The notes: a model not told the origin generated them from the letters alone. A DNA stretch of 64,000 bases from Chondrilla cf. caribensis (GCA_964020155.1 OZ026549.1:3206133-3270132); one strand, 5' to 3'; positions 11,339 to 23,456 are shown, counted from the first letter of the stretch. Program-made: numbers and translations.

Positions 11339-11531
11339 ATTCTATGTCAAACTGTATAATACAATAATTTTCTATGGGTATTCTTGTGGCACTGATGAAA
11401 TAATAATATAAAATAACTAATCTTACAATATAGGGGAAGTATGTTAAATTTTATAATTCTATGTCAAACTGTATAATACAATAATTTTCTATGGGTATTC
11501 TTGTGGCACTGATGAAATAATAATATAAAAT
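11339..11531. repeat. Direct repeat, about 75 bp, period 117
   Basis: The block starting TCTATGTCAAACTGTATAAT at 11341 recurs at 11458, running through ATGAAATAATAATATAAAAT in both copies with nearly no differences. About 42 bp of unrelated sequence separates the copies. Confidence 0.85.
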
Positions 11532-11984
11532 GGCAATTGGGGACCCACCTGCAAAAATTGGTAATGACCTTCACACATAATGTGAGACAGGTTTTCTGAT
11601 ATTTTTGAATGGGGCTGTTTTTCCTAGGTGCACTACATATGCACAATGTACTGTTGTGCTGAGGTAGTGTGTTACGTAGGTATACTTGTAATTACAGGTC
11701 ATAAAAATTATTAATTGATTAGTACTCGTCTGGATAATATATTATTTTAGATCTTTTTCCTTCTGTTGTTACAGCCCATAATGTGTTACAACAAATGCCA
11801 TGTAAGGTCTATGGGATTGGCCCTTCAAGAAATAATTAAAATTTTAATAATTATATAGCCTAAAACTATATTTGACTTACATAAAACTTTTGAACATCAG
11901 TGTGTTTAATCCATATACACGAAGAATAATAACAATATGTACATGTTTCATGTACAGCAAGATTTGATTTATCCAATATTCTAC

Positions 11985-12525
11985 GTATTGGTAGGGAAGG
12001 TTTATTGCACCATAAGCCCATGCAAGGCCTGAGGTTGACAAATTATATCACTGGATTGACACCGAACCAGCTGAAAATAGACCCAAGTCTCTATCAGCTG
12101 GGAGACCGAAGTCCAATTTTGATGGCAACCAGTGATTACCTCCAAGTCACTCAAATCCTCGTAAAGGGAGCCACAGACAGCTGTTTCCCTCACATTTGAG
12201 CTCATCAGTGTGATATACCCCATGCATAAGTTGGATGACTGTCCTCATCTTACCATTCCGACACACAAGTGAACACTTAAGGCCTAAGGTAGGTAACCTT
12301 AGGCCTTACACAGGCCTAATTGTGTATTAAACCTTCCCTATCAACAGAGCGTCACGCCTTGACTGTAAGCCTCCATTATCCTCTCTTATCATGAAGACTA
12401 CAAGTGTTCACTTGTGTGTCTGAATGATAAGATGAGACAGTCATATCCAACTTATGCATGGGGTATACAACACTGATGAGCTCAAATGAGAGCAAAACTG
12501 CTGTCTGTAGTTCCCTTTTTATATG
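11985..12525. repeat. Nested inverted repeats (foldback/MITE-like)
   Basis: A block near 12170-12270 (GAGCTCATCAGTGTGATATA through ACACACAAGTGAACACTT) is present inverted near 12396-12510, with about 125 bp between. Inside is a short palindrome, GGCCTAAGG...CCTTAGGCC. A separate inverted pair, TGGTAGGGAAGGTTTA at ~11990 and TAAACCTTCCCTATCA at ~12333, overlaps it. No coding capacity is visible. Confidence 0.65.
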
Positions 12526-14749
12526 CACTGCATTTACATTGACTGAAAAATCACATTATATAGAAAATTTATTAGTACTATCTGTACACACACAACAAAT
12601 GAAATATAGGGCAGAATCCAAGTACAAGAACATCAGATGTTCAATCTGCTGAGCACAATGTACTACCTGGGCATGGATGATTACAACAGGACCTGAATGG
12701 AGATTGATGAAATTTGTAAACAAGTAAGAATATAATTAGGATCCAAATGTGATTGCAAATCACATAAACAGATATCTACAGAAAGAAAATGATTAAAATA
12801 TTATCACTGCCAATAATGGCTAATATTTTATAATTTCGCACGAATCCATACGACTGTTACAGCACTTTGCAATAACTGTGAGTCCCACAATTAGAAATAG
12901 GTCAATCAATTGGGGCGAGGTGTTATGGGATATACACAAGTCAAGGGTGTGTATAATTGATGATCAACATGTGTTGCAAATTGAAAAGCTGGCTTGTACC
13001 ACGATGAACAGTGGTGATTAAATACCATTCTTACCAGTGCATGTCATTATTTTAGAATTGTACTGGATTTTCAATCTATAAACTAATAATAGGATTATTT
13101 TGAAACTGAATAGTTTTCAACATGTAACAACCATGGAAAACACAGTAAGGACATAGTGGTTAGCTATACCACTCAAAATGGAGAGGAGTTCCTCAGGGGA
13201 TACCTTCATCTGGATTGGGTTGGGTTTGGTATCACAAGAGAGAAATGTACATGTCTACATTTGTCTACTGATTAGGTAGACGGCCATAAGCCTAGCAAAT
13301 TGCATGGTGATTCTACTTTACAATTCATAATGTACATAATGTACATAGTATCTAATAATAGTATGTACATTATGTACATTATGCATATACATCATACAAG
13401 TGTAAAGTAGGTACTGGTGGAAATAATCCACTATTATATTACCATTATCGGTGGATTGACATCTTGTAAGCTAATGCCACCAGAATAAAATATTTGTGGA
13501 TCAAATAGGACTACAAATTCAATGGACCATTGTCAATTACAAGTATATATTCTTAACATGTACCATGCATATGCATGTATGTATGTATGTATGTATTATA
13601 ATTGATACAATGATACATACGTACATGCAATGATGAAGTTTTGAATATTATGAATTCCATAGTGTGTAACTAGGACTGTAGAACTTGAGAATCAACAGAA
13701 ATTCTCTAAGTTTGTAAACATGTTTGTTCAAGCTTGAATACCCTCTGAAGAACTTCATCTACAATAATTTTATTACTGTTCATTTCAGGTGATTCAGGTG
13801 AGGCTCACTGATAAGGCTGCTGTAGTGTTATCAAATTACTTTTAATCAAGTTATGTATAACATGTTCATTTGTGAAAGGAATAAAGAATACAGTCACTAT
13901 AGTACGAATGGTGGGATAGTTGAGTTGGGTTCAATCAACCAATAATTCTTGGCAGGAATTGCACACCACACATGCAATTCATCTAATGCACCAATAATGG
14001 TGGAGTATTTCCACCAGTGTCTGTAAAAGTGTAGAAAATATGAAAAGGGCATATCCCCTACCAACCTCAACTGACGGTGACTTGAAAACAGGAATCCTTA
14101 TCAGGGGAAGCCCATGAATTGGCACACACTGATAATTACCACATGTACGTAAACATGTATTTGGAGGTCACTTGTGCTACTGTACTGACCTTTTTCAATA
14201 CCCATGCAGTGAAGATGTTGACATTCACCTATCCCTGATTCGGTCACTTATGTGATATAGATATATAATATAATAAATAGAAAATAAATACATACAATAT
14301 CATAGGCATAGAAACCAGGGAGGCACCCAGGGCACATGCCCCCCTTGAAATAAATTCTTCAAAAGTGCCCCCCTTGAGAAGTTACTGAGAAAATTTCAGA
14401 GATTGCATTGGGTACAATTGTAGTTAGCATACTTTCTACCTGACAACATATAAAGTTACTTATCAAAGAGCTAACCTCTATTGTTCCCTGACAATTATGA
14501 AAAAAGAACAAACTTGAGAGTTGAGAAGAATAATGTGGAGAGCAGCCATTAGTGTCACATGATATGGAAGTCATGTGATTAGCCACATGGTAGAAGAAAA
14601 TGTCCACCCAACAAGCCGCTATCAGCCTGGTCTAGCAAGTGCCCCCCCAATCCAAATTGCCTTCCTACACCCATGTATATGGACACAAACAAATAATACT
14701 TATCCTTGTGTGAAGCTATAAGCTCTAATGGTATAGTAAATTTTTCATT
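12526..14749. other. Gene-poor AT-rich DNA
   Basis: No supported gene. Short local inverted repeats such as ACATAATGTACATA around 13330-13385 and a CATG/TATG run near 13565-13600 are present. Confidence 0.5.
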
Positions 14750-15099
14750 GTACTGTACAATGACCTTAAAATATGTAAACAAATTTGAATAAGTGTATCT
14801 GCAGCTAAAACCCATTTTTGCTGTCAATGATTGCATCTGTTTTCTTCAAATTATTGTCATCTAGTGGCCATTAAACTAATTTCACTAGCAGAAGTACATT
14901 GGTTTCAATAACAAGCACTGTTCTTGTTCATACAAGCTTGTATAGATGACGTTAGTGGACATTTAGCAACACAATAGCAACAATTGATGATTTGGAATGG
15001 GAAATCTCTTTTTTATTTGAAAAATTCAACCACTGATAGGCTCCAATCACTAGCAATAAACCAGTTACTATCTGCATGGCTCCTATTATGTAACAAATA

Positions 15100-15681
15100 C
15101 AGTGGACCCTCATTTATCCGGACTTTATTTATCCGGAGGCTCGGATTATCCGGACACCAAATTTTCAGGGATAGCTATTTGCACATTAGCCATTTGGCCT
15201 TAGTGGTGAATACTAATAATAGGTACACGTACTTGAACAGTCAGCAAACAAGTAATTCGAGTTAAAAAGGGTCTTCCTTAGGTTCAGAAGAACCTTCGCT
15301 ATAGTTATTATGTTCGGCGAAGCTTCAAAGCACGAGTTTCAGCCCAATTTTTCATTCTTGGCGTTCGAAATCGGCCATCTTTTTTCACGCAATATAAATT
15401 ATAATATAAATTCATTGTTACGAATCGGTGGTTACGTGTAGGAACACGTCTTAGATGTAGACGAGCGTTTCATTCCGGAAGTCGAAATGAAAACAATAAT
15501 AGGGATCATGGAAAAGTTCCAAACCATTTGTTGTGTTTTACTTTCTAGCCAACATGTACCCAAATAATGAGTAATATATTGACATATCATAATGTATTCA
15601 GTCCCGTTTCAGTTATCTGAACATTTCACATATGCGACCACCCCTCGGTCCCAAGGTGTTCAGATAAGTGAGGGTCCACTG
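15100..15681. mobile_element. Non-autonomous Tigger-like element
   Basis: Begins CAGTGGACCCTCATTTATCC at 15100 and ends with GTGAGGGTCCACTG at 15681, with TA on each side (15098-15099 and 15682-15683). Terminal repeats are about 22 bp. There is no transposase frame. It contains one arm of the inverted pair listed next. Confidence 0.75.
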
Positions 15682-16167
15682 TATGGTGTCTGACGCACAG
15701 GGGTGTGAAGCAACAGAGTAGTGAGTACCTGTTGTTAACTAAGTGAATTCAAATAGAAAATGATACACACACACAAAGAAACTGAGCATATTCAGAGTGA
15801 AAACATTACTGTCAACTTGGAACAGAGGGTGGGTAACATCATAACAAACCATTTTCAGTACCTGAAGAGCCATTATAGTAGGTATTGCTTCATACCGTTG
15901 CAGTAAACAATGAATTGAGTCATTCCATACACCACAAGGACTATGGACTTTGGACTACACAAAACAATGAATTTATAATTATTATAATTTATATTGCGCG
16001 AAAACAAAATGGCCGATTTCGAACGCCCACAATTAGAGATTGGGCTAGAATTCGTGCGCTGAAGCTCCATCGAACGTACTAACTTCAGCAAAGGTTCTTC
16101 TGAGTCTAAGGAAATTCAAGTGCAGGAGCGGCAGCCCCACGAGTTTTTGAACTCGAATTACATGTTT
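15250..16167. repeat. Inverted pair of a ~160-bp dispersed repeat
   Basis: A block at about 15250-15412 (GTAATTCGAGTT ... AGAAGAACCTT ... CGAAATCGGCCAT ... TATAAATTATAA) occurs inverted at about 15965-16167 (ATGGCCGATTTCGAACGCC ... TTTTTGAACTCGAATTAC). A partial third copy of its end lies near 18705-18760. The centre-to-centre distance is about 730 bp. Confidence 0.65.
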
Positions 16168-16984
16168 ATTCTACAATGACCTTAAATATGTAAAAAAAAT
16201 TAAATGAGTGCATCTGCAGCTGAAACCCATGTTTCCTGTAAATAATTGCGGCTGTTCCTTCAAATTATTGTCATCTAGTGGCCATTAAACTAATTTTGCT
16301 AGCAGAAGTACCTTGGTTTCAATAACAAGCACTGTTACTGTTCATACAAGCTTGTATAGTTAACGTCAGCGGACATTAAACAACACAATAGCAACAAAGG
16401 GTGTTTGGGAAAAGAAACAGAAGCTCTTTTTGTATTTAAAACTTCAAACTACTGTAGATAACTGCCAGTCTCTGATAATGACCCAGTTACTACATGTATG
16501 TGACTTTTAGTATGTACAAAATATTGTGATGGTGACAACTAAGTGAATCTGAATGGAAAATTACATGAAACAAAGCGTGGGTAACCTGATAACACCATTT
16601 TCAGTATCTGAAGGCCATTATAGTAGGTATTGCATCATACTAATTCCATACACCACAAGGACTATGGACTTTGGACTACACAATAACAAATCGAATTTGC
16701 TCAATCCACAAACCATCCCTCCCCTCAACTTGATAGCACCCATCAGTATTTCGCTGGTACACATCCACTATATATACATAGAACAAAACAATTTTTACAG
16801 TGGATATATAAAATCCATAAAAGTTAAACTGTTAATAGTATGATTGTGTTATTATATGTCTAATAACACCACATGTATCTGTCAAGACACATCCTATAAT
16901 ATCATAAATAATATAATTATTTTAAGCATAGTCAATTGGACCCCAACTTTGAAGTCAGTTTTACCTCGAGGAATATACAAATTA

Positions 16985-17334
16985 GTAGCGTTGCACTGAT
17001 ATGATTTTTTACCAATAATCGGATTTGCCGATACTAGCAAGCATTAGCCGATGTATTTAGCCGATCCGATAATACAATTATACTAGTGTATGGGAGCACT
17101 ACCAAGGGCGACATTGTAAAGAGGTTTGTGAAGAGGTTTGACTGTATAGTGCATGGGAGCACTACCAAGGGTGATGTTGTGAAGAGGTCTGACTGCATAC
17201 TAGATGCTTGGAAAATACAACAAAGTCAAAAACAAAGAAATTGGCAAGCAAATGCACCTGATATGCCGATATGCATGACAATGCCTATAATCGGCCAAGA
17301 TCCGATAGCCAATCCGATTATCGGTGCAACACTA
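16985..17334. mobile_element. MITE with hAT-like termini
   Basis: The left end TAGCGTTGCACTGAT and right end ATCGGTGCAACACTA are inverted matches, and both sides carry several CCGAT/ATCGG submotifs. Inside, GGGAGCACTACCAAGGG is directly repeated (about 17093 and 17157). The terminal sequence resembles hAT-type MITEs, but I cannot define an 8-bp target duplication, so the superfamily call is tentative. Confidence 0.5.
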
Positions 17335-18859
17335 CCAGAAAGTACTATTACAACTGACGTCTTAAAAAGAGGATACATTGGGACCTTTAATGCACAGCTA
17401 TGGCAAAATAATAGTCGGCAGAATGTAGAAATTGGGGACTGATTCTGTAGAACAAGTACATCAAACTGCTTGTAATGAGAATCCGGAGGAGCATGCCACA
17501 CTATAAGATGAACATTGTTCCTTTCAAATGTACATCTATAATTATAGAATGATAATTAGCCATTCATGTTGCTCTGCTGATTTAAAGCTACTGCTTACAT
17601 CTGCTAACACATATTCAAAGCTCAATACTCAGCTCAACTGGAGAAATACCCTTTTAAAACAACTAACGTATGATTTACAATAGTTCTGGTTCCCAATTTT
17701 CAATTTTCACTCCAGAAACTTTGGTAACTGAGGTACATACCAATATGATACACATTATACAGGAATATTTAAGCTGAAAGCAATACATTTACATACATCT
17801 AAAAAGAAAGTGGGGGAGGTTTTCATCAAAATGATGGTGTTTCAGGAAATTTCAAGTCAGTCAGTCCGCAGTCCATAGTTCATAGTCCGCAGATTTGCTC
17901 CTATTATTGTTTACCATATGCTATAATAATATTATCATTATACTGTGCACTCTACACTCATTCAACCCATTATAATTACATGATGACAACTACAAAGTGA
18001 CACACCGTACATCAATACATAGGAACTGTAGCATAGTATGGTGATATCACATTGAGTATTGAACACTTGGTATAAATCAGTGATGTATACACTGCAACTG
18101 CACATTCTTGCATACATAGGGTTTATTGGTACATTTATTGACAACTGTACTTAACACCACATTGGGTAAGGTGTGACAGAAAATACAGGGACTACACATC
18201 TGTCTACAGACTTCAAACACAGGGACTGGTCTTATCACAGTCCATATACAAATACAGACACCCGTTGGGGGGAGTAGCAGACAAGATAAACAAACAAACA
18301 AACACAGACAAGATCATGTTGTTGTGAAGTTGCTCACTTAATGGCATTGTCACGCATACTATTACATACGTTTGTGTACACAGAATCAATTCATATTCAA
18401 AATGCCAGAGAAGGTCATTAATGCAAGGTGTATGATCACATGGATTCATGGTTCAAACATGCCCCAGATGAAAAGGAAGCCAGGCAAGAATCAATTATCT
18501 GATTTCACACTAAGACAATTCTATGGTTTGACATATAGGATGTTATTGTATAGGATAACATTGAAATGTGTAAGCTCATTCAGGATGACATACCTTAAGG
18601 GTACAAATTTTAGCAGGAACTAACTTGAGTGAATTTATTGAGAAGCGATTCACCGAGAGTTATTTCTTCAGTGAAAGATCTTTCTAATCTAAAACAGATG
18701 TCCGAGTAATTCAAGTGCAGGTGTCAGCACTCCCACAATTTTTGAACTCGATTTACTAGTTCAAACTGTTCTCCAGCTAACCCTTCCACTTTATTTATAA
18801 GAAATATCGTTGTAATTATAGTTATTGCTAAAATTCAGGAATCTGATATAAAACATCAC
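17335..18859. other. No gene recognised
   Basis: AT-rich DNA up to the DIRS element. A degenerate end of the repeat seen at 15250/16167 is present near 18705-18760. Open frames here lack domains and splice context. Confidence 0.45.
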
Positions 18860-18992
18860 TTAACGGACGTCCCCCCCTCTCAGACTTCGACCCAGATCCC
18901 GCTGGGGCTCTCACTCATCACGAGCCTCTGACTGAACCCGTCCACAAGCATGGGACCACAATACATGCAGCTGCACGTCATCATTGAAGGGG

Positions 18993-19186
18993 GGCACGCT
19001 TGCCCAATTGTGGAATAAATTTGGCAAGCCAGACCGCTGTCTGGCTTACATATATCCCTTATGCACCTCAATCCTATCATCCACACTCCGGCACGCCTGC
19101 CCAGTTGTGGAATAAATAATTGGCAAGCCAAACCACTATCCGGCTTACTTACCCCCTATGCACCTTAACCCTACTATCCACCCTAT
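18993..19186. repeat. Two tandem ~97-bp repeats in the DIRS 3' region
   Basis: GGCACGCTTGCCCAATTGTG at 18993 recurs as GGCACGCCTGCCCAGTTGTG at 19090. Both units continue through a GGCAAGCCA...GGCTTAC hairpin to CTATCCACCC or similar. They lie between the recombinase stop and the element end, on the coding strand's 3' side. Confidence 0.8.
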
Positions 19187-19425
19187 GGTAGTCTATCCTA
19201 TTCCCATATATTTTACTCCATCTAGCTCTGCGCCCAATTTCCTCCATTTTTGTTGGTATGGTAATTACTCTGCAATTCCACCCTTGACCGGCAATTTATT
19301 ATGAACTGAACATTGTAAAGTCTGATTATTCAACATACTCAGTAACTATGGTACGTAACAGTAAATGCCTAATACATGGTATGCCACAGATTAGCGTCAT
19401 GTTAAGTTAAACATGGATGGCTGCT

Positions 19426-20388
19426 CTAATCATGATCTGGTGCTGGCTTTCCAGATATGTCAGCCCTCATCCTGCCGACCTCCTCCTCTGATGGGCGAAT
19501 GTACCTTCTGTATGCATCGCTTGACCATCTCCCCAATTGTTGGATCAAGCTATCCTGTATCCCCATCCTTGCTGCCGTTGTAGTGGCTCCTATTCGGAAG
19601 CTGTGTGTGGAGAAATGAGATGGTTCCATGCCCAAGTCCTGTAGCAGTTCTTTCAGGGTAGATGCAAGCTTTTCCCTTGTTAGATATCCTCCGTTGTCCA
19701 AAATAAAAAGAGGCAAATTGTGGGATATCTTTCGCCGATTTTGCCAGTATCGCCGCATCGATTTTATTGGGCATACCTTTGTGTGGCTAGCTCCAAGGGC
19801 TATTTGTTGTCCTTTGCGAAATGGGTCAGTTTTTGATGATTTGATATTCACAAGCAATTGGTTGTCTGACACCTTGATGTCCTTTGGAGACAAATTGATT
19901 TCGGGATTCCATGTTGTTTGAGTTGGGCTAACAAACTCGTTGGATCTTAGAAAGCCGTGAAATGCCAGTGACATGGTGGCTTGAAACATACTTTTGTCCC
20001 ATTCACTCCAGCTGGAGTTCTCTATGCCTTCAAACAGCCTTGCCAGCATGTCTGCTGTAATAGGCTGTCGGGTGTCGCTTGTTGAAACACCTTGGTCCCT
20101 TTTGATGCCCGAGCAGAGAAGCTGGAGGAGAGGATCACCGCACTTGTGCTCCACTTCATTCTCAATGTGCCATAGCCTGATACCCGCAAGGTAAGTCCTG
20201 ATCGATTTGTGTTGTACCCTTGTCGACAAGTGAGTACAAAACAGTCGGAGTGTGAGGGAAGACGCAGGAAGTGGTTGGAGTTGGTGGGTTTCGCAGAATG
20301 TAAGAAATTGCCTTACTGCAACCCCATACAGCTTTCTAGTTGCTGGTGAGACCCCTAGTTGTTGGAATCTTCTCATTTCTGTGTACAT
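19426..20388 (-). CDS. DIRS tyrosine recombinase/integrase
   Basis: A 320-aa protein with a phage-integrase-type catalytic domain that would insert the element's circular DNA intermediate. Catalytic residues are visible: Arg in FHGFLRSNEF (about 148), Lys in SSKTDP (about 186), HSFR as the HxxR motif (about 262-265), GRWSSDAY (Trp about 288) and the nucleophile region AYRRYI (Tyr 293 or 296). The N-terminal SAM-like part precedes this (TRKLYGVAVRQFLTFC). The frame overlaps the end of the RT frame by 16 bp. It appears complete and intact. Confidence 0.9.
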   Translation of the reverse strand: MYTEMRRFQQLGVSPATRKLYGVAVRQFLTFCETHQLQPLPASSLTLRLFCTHLSTRVQHKSIRTYLAGIRLWHIENEVEHKCGDPLLQLLCSGIKRDQGVSTSDTRQPITADMLARLFEGIENSSWSEWDKSMFQATMSLAFHGFLRSNEFVSPTQTTWNPEINLSPKDIKVSDNQLLVNIKSSKTDPFRKGQQIALGASHTKVCPIKSMRRYWQNRRKISHNLPLFILDNGGYLTREKLASTLKELLQDLGMEPSHFSTHSFRIGATTTAARMGIQDSLIQQLGRWSSDAYRRYIRPSEEEVGRMRADISGKPAPDHD

Positions 20389-22352
20389 TCTGCCATCACT
20401 TCGGTCTTGTGAGGTGTTTTGATGGCATCTGCTTCTGGTACTAGACGCCGGAACCTCTCCATCTGTAGGCGGGATAGAGAGTCGGCAATGCTGTTATCAA
20501 CGCCAGGTATATGCACAACTATAATATTGAAATTGTAGCTGGCAGCTATGTGGTATAATGACCGTACGAGGTCCATGAGATCCCTATTCCTAGAGGAGCC
20601 TTTTCTCCATATGTCACATACAGCTTGATTATCACAATGAGCCATTATCCTCTTGCCGGTCCAGCAATGCCCCCAAGTTGCTGCTGCCATCACAATCACC
20701 AATAGTTCTTTCCACTGTATATCCTTTCGTTCCTGGCCTTCCCTCCATGTACCATTGAACCAGTGGCCATTCCAATATGCTCCGTAACCGATCCCCCCGG
20801 AGGCATCTGTGTAGAAGTGAAAGGATTTTGGTGTGCTCCATTCTGGTTCCAGGATAAATGTTGAGCCTGACCATCCTGGTAAAATCTGTCTCCACCACTG
20901 CAAATCTTTTGTAAAGTCTTGGGATAAATATATATGGTAATGAAGCTCTTTTACTGTGGTCGAAAGATCTATCATCCGTCGCAAGAATATCCTGCCTGCG
21001 GGCAGCACCTTACACGCGAAACTGAGCTTCCCTATCAATGATAACAACTCCCTTTTTGTCGCCTTCTTCTTATTGACAAATTCTTCAATTTTATTACGTA
21101 ACTCCTCTTTCTTTTCGTGTGGTAGCGATACTGTCATGTTGTTGGAATCGATGTGAATGCCCAAAAATGCTATCTCTTTCACTGGTCCCTCAACTTTTTC
21201 TGGCTTTACTGGAGCCCCAAGGTCATCACACACCCCTATTGTTTGTTCTAAATTTTCTCCACATGCAGTAGCTGTACTACTTGCCGTAAAGAAGTCATCC
21301 AGGTAGTGGATTAGGTATGATACATTGAATTTCTCTTTAGCGATCCACTGGATGGCCTCTGCTATGCTATTGAATATCCCCGGGGCGGATCTAAGACCAA
21401 AAGGTAGACATTTATCGACATAGAACTTGCCTTGCCAGTATATAGAGAGAAGGTGGCGGTCCGCCGGATTTACTGGGCACATACGAAATGCATCTTTCAG
21501 GTCTATCTTTCCCATCCAGCAGTCCTTTCCCAAACGTCTTACCTCTGCTAGTGCGTCATCTACTGAACAGTATTGTAGGGACCAGCACGCGGGATCGATG
21601 CCATCGTTCACACTTGAGCCCGCTGGTGCCGACAGATGGTAGATTATCCGTGATCCACCGTCCTTCTTTGGTACAACTCCTAAGCCTGATGCTTGCATGC
21701 GATCGTACGGTGGGGTGCTGAAAGGGCCAGCCATTCTACCTAATCCTATTTCCTTTTCTAGATGATTATCAATTACCTGTGGTTTTTCGAGTGCTGTTGA
21801 TAGATGATTTGCTATTACAATACCTGTGTTCTGCTGGTGCAGGTAGCCTATCCTAAAACCTAAGCGTATGCCATTTAACACATAAGAAACAAAATTCAAA
21901 TCAGGATGATCTCTCAAATGCAATTGGAATCGTAAATGTTTAAGGGGTGTAACTATCTCAAGCAGTGGGTGTGGGACATCTGGTGACCTGGTGGTCACCC
22001 CCACATCGCAGGCACCTATGAAGGAAGCGGCAGGCCTTTCTCCTGCATATGCTATGGTTGAACTCGTAGCAGGGGCCAGGAGGTGGGACGGGGCTCGCTC
22101 GTGGTGCAATATAATCCCTTCTTCCAGGTATGGTTGTTGGATTAACATCTTGCTGGGGTCGACGAAAAAAGGTATCCGCTTTACTGCAGCTTGCCGCTGT
22201 GTGGCCAAATGAGCCACACAGGGTGCATCCTGCTTTTGGTCTGAAGCCTGAGAAACATTCTGCCCACAGATCCATGTCCTTCTTGTCCCATTTCGTATCT
22301 TTTCTCTGCGATGCTCTCCTTCTAAAGGCCACATCATAGCTGTAACAGTCAT
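20373..22352 (-). CDS. DIRS reverse transcriptase and RNase H
   Basis: An open frame of 659 codons. The RT core has GLGVVPKKDGGSRIIYHLS (about 223-241), KIDLKDAFR (about 282-290), LPFGLRSAPGIFN (about 316-328) and the catalytic YLDD at about 350-353. The RNase H part has FYTDASGG and HCDNQAVCDIW, followed by VDNSIADSLSR. It would copy element RNA into DNA. The first ~130 codons overlap the gag frame, so the true start is probably downstream or reached by overlap translation. The C-terminus overlaps the recombinase start. Confidence 0.9.
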   Translation of the reverse strand: MTVTAMMWPLEGEHRREKIRNGTRRTWICGQNVSQASDQKQDAPCVAHLATQRQAAVKRIPFFVDPSKMLIQQPYLEEGIILHHERAPSHLLAPATSSTIAYAGERPAASFIGACDVGVTTRSPDVPHPLLEIVTPLKHLRFQLHLRDHPDLNFVSYVLNGIRLGFRIGYLHQQNTGIVIANHLSTALEKPQVIDNHLEKEIGLGRMAGPFSTPPYDRMQASGLGVVPKKDGGSRIIYHLSAPAGSSVNDGIDPACWSLQYCSVDDALAEVRRLGKDCWMGKIDLKDAFRMCPVNPADRHLLSIYWQGKFYVDKCLPFGLRSAPGIFNSIAEAIQWIAKEKFNVSYLIHYLDDFFTASSTATACGENLEQTIGVCDDLGAPVKPEKVEGPVKEIAFLGIHIDSNNMTVSLPHEKKEELRNKIEEFVNKKKATKRELLSLIGKLSFACKVLPAGRIFLRRMIDLSTTVKELHYHIYLSQDFTKDLQWWRQILPGWSGSTFILEPEWSTPKSFHFYTDASGGIGYGAYWNGHWFNGTWREGQERKDIQWKELLVIVMAAATWGHCWTGKRIMAHCDNQAVCDIWRKGSSRNRDLMDLVRSLYHIAASYNFNIIVVHIPGVDNSIADSLSRLQMERFRRLVPEADAIKTPHKTEVMAECTQK

Positions 22353-23169
22353 CCCATCTGTGTCGTTTGGCAGCTAGCAACATGCTTCGGGCATAGCTCA
22401 ACATTTCTACTGCTTTGTCTGGGTTGTAATGTGCGAATGTTATAGCGAAATTGAGGAATGCTGTTACCCACTGGGTCACATTAGTGAAGCTTTGTACGGC
22501 CAGTTGTCTACTAGGCTGATTGGATGCCCCCGTCGTACTCTGCCCAGCCCCCTCGCGCCCTACCTCTAAATTGTCGGGCAACAGCAGCAGCAGGTCAACA
22601 TATTCACCCTTTTTTATGGAAGAAAGCAGCTTACCTGGGATGGGAGGTAGTGATGACGTGTCCGAGCTCGATTTACCGTCTTCCACTAACGACGTCAGAG
22701 GGATAGGGTCGTCCAAGCTGACCTCTGGTGGCGTAGCTGTTCCTGCTAGCTTCCGTGCGACCGCTGATTTTGCTCCCGGCAAGTTTCCCAACAACGAACC
22801 TACGATATCCTCTCTCATGGTCTCGACTGATCGCTTTACTGCCTCTGTGATCTTTTTCGAAGTAGGGGATAGCGATAGTGTGGCATCGAATTGCTTTGCG
22901 GCTCCTGTTCCTGTCGTTGGCGGTGATGTTGTAGACTGGCCTATCGGGTGGAGGTGCTCGTACAATCTGGCTGCCTTTTCCATCGCCGAACCTGCTAGTA
23001 CGGCGTGCCTCTGTTGTAGGTGGAGGTCGAGGATTTCCGATGGCAGGCTTCTTAACTGAGCAATCGACATACCGTACAAGTTTGCCGTTGATGGTTCGCC
23101 AGTGTCATGCGACGGTTTTTTCGCCTTCCCTTTGTTCTGGTTCGTCGGTTGCCTCTTTTTTCCGGGCAT
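21958..23169 (-). CDS. DIRS gag-like protein with zinc knuckles
   Basis: A 403-aa basic protein from MPGKKRQPTNQNKGKAKK. The C-terminal part has a retroviral-type zinc knuckle CTLCGSFGHTAASC (CX2CX4HX4C). It then has a Cys/His cluster CRRKACRFLHRC followed by CLRCGGDHQVTRC, suggesting nucleic-acid packaging. It is first in the element and overlaps the RT frame over its last ~395 bp. The role is inferred from position and zinc motifs. Confidence 0.8.
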   Translation of the reverse strand: MPGKKRQPTNQNKGKAKKPSHDTGEPSTANLYGMSIAQLRSLPSEILDLHLQQRHAVLAGSAMEKAARLYEHLHPIGQSTTSPPTTGTGAAKQFDATLSLSPTSKKITEAVKRSVETMREDIVGSLLGNLPGAKSAVARKLAGTATPPEVSLDDPIPLTSLVEDGKSSSDTSSLPPIPGKLLSSIKKGEYVDLLLLLPDNLEVGREGAGQSTTGASNQPSRQLAVQSFTNVTQWVTAFLNFAITFAHYNPDKAVEMLSYARSMLLAAKRHRWDDCYSYDVAFRRRASQRKDTKWDKKDMDLWAECFSGFRPKAGCTLCGSFGHTAASCSKADTFFRRPQQDVNPTTIPGRRDYIAPRASPVPPPGPCYEFNHSICRRKACRFLHRCLRCGGDHQVTRCPTPTA

Positions 23170-23456
23170 AATACCACAACTAGCAGTTTAACTTCTACAG
23201 CGTTCGATCCGATTCAATCCCGCGTATCCTCCAGCTGCCGTGTTGACAAGATTGTCACTGTACCTTGACCCCACTCCAAACGGCGCCAATTTCCACGCCC
23301 ACATCCTGCTCATTGTGCCTTGATCAGGAAGCCATATACAATTACTTCCATGCACCCACTGTATGGGCACATACTCACACACGCACACATATACAAGATG
23401 CACACACTGGGGACACTCATCTACATCCACTCCCACACATGGGGGACGTCCGTTAA

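Larger units (their letters stand above)
14754..16690. repeat. Direct duplication of ~0.5 kb, one copy split by inserted elements
   Basis: Sequence starting TACAATGACCTTAAA near 14754 is repeated from about 16174 in the same order: the CATCTAGTGGCCATTAAAC block, TTCAATAACAAGCACTGTT, and CATACAAGCTTGTATAG. The end block CACCACAAGGACTATGGACT lies near 15930 in copy one and 16650 in copy two. Copy one is expanded by the Tigger-like MITE at 15100-15681. Confidence 0.75.
18860..23456 (-). mobile_element. DIRS-like tyrosine-recombinase retrotransposon
   Basis: About 4.6 kb bounded by short inverted ends: TTAACGGACGTCCCCC at 18860-18875 and its complement at 23441-23456. On the minus strand it carries, in order, a gag-like protein (23169-21958), reverse transcriptase/RNase H (22352-20373) and tyrosine recombinase (20388-19426). 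The frames overlap slightly, as is usual for DIRS elements. Integration by tyrosine recombinase normally leaves no target duplication, and none is seen. All three frames are open, so the copy is young. Base composition is clearly more GC-rich than its surroundings. Confidence 0.9.

Noticed and set aside
22520..23059. 179-codon plus-strand frame
   Set aside because: Antisense shadow of the DIRS gag frame, which has zinc knuckles on the minus strand.
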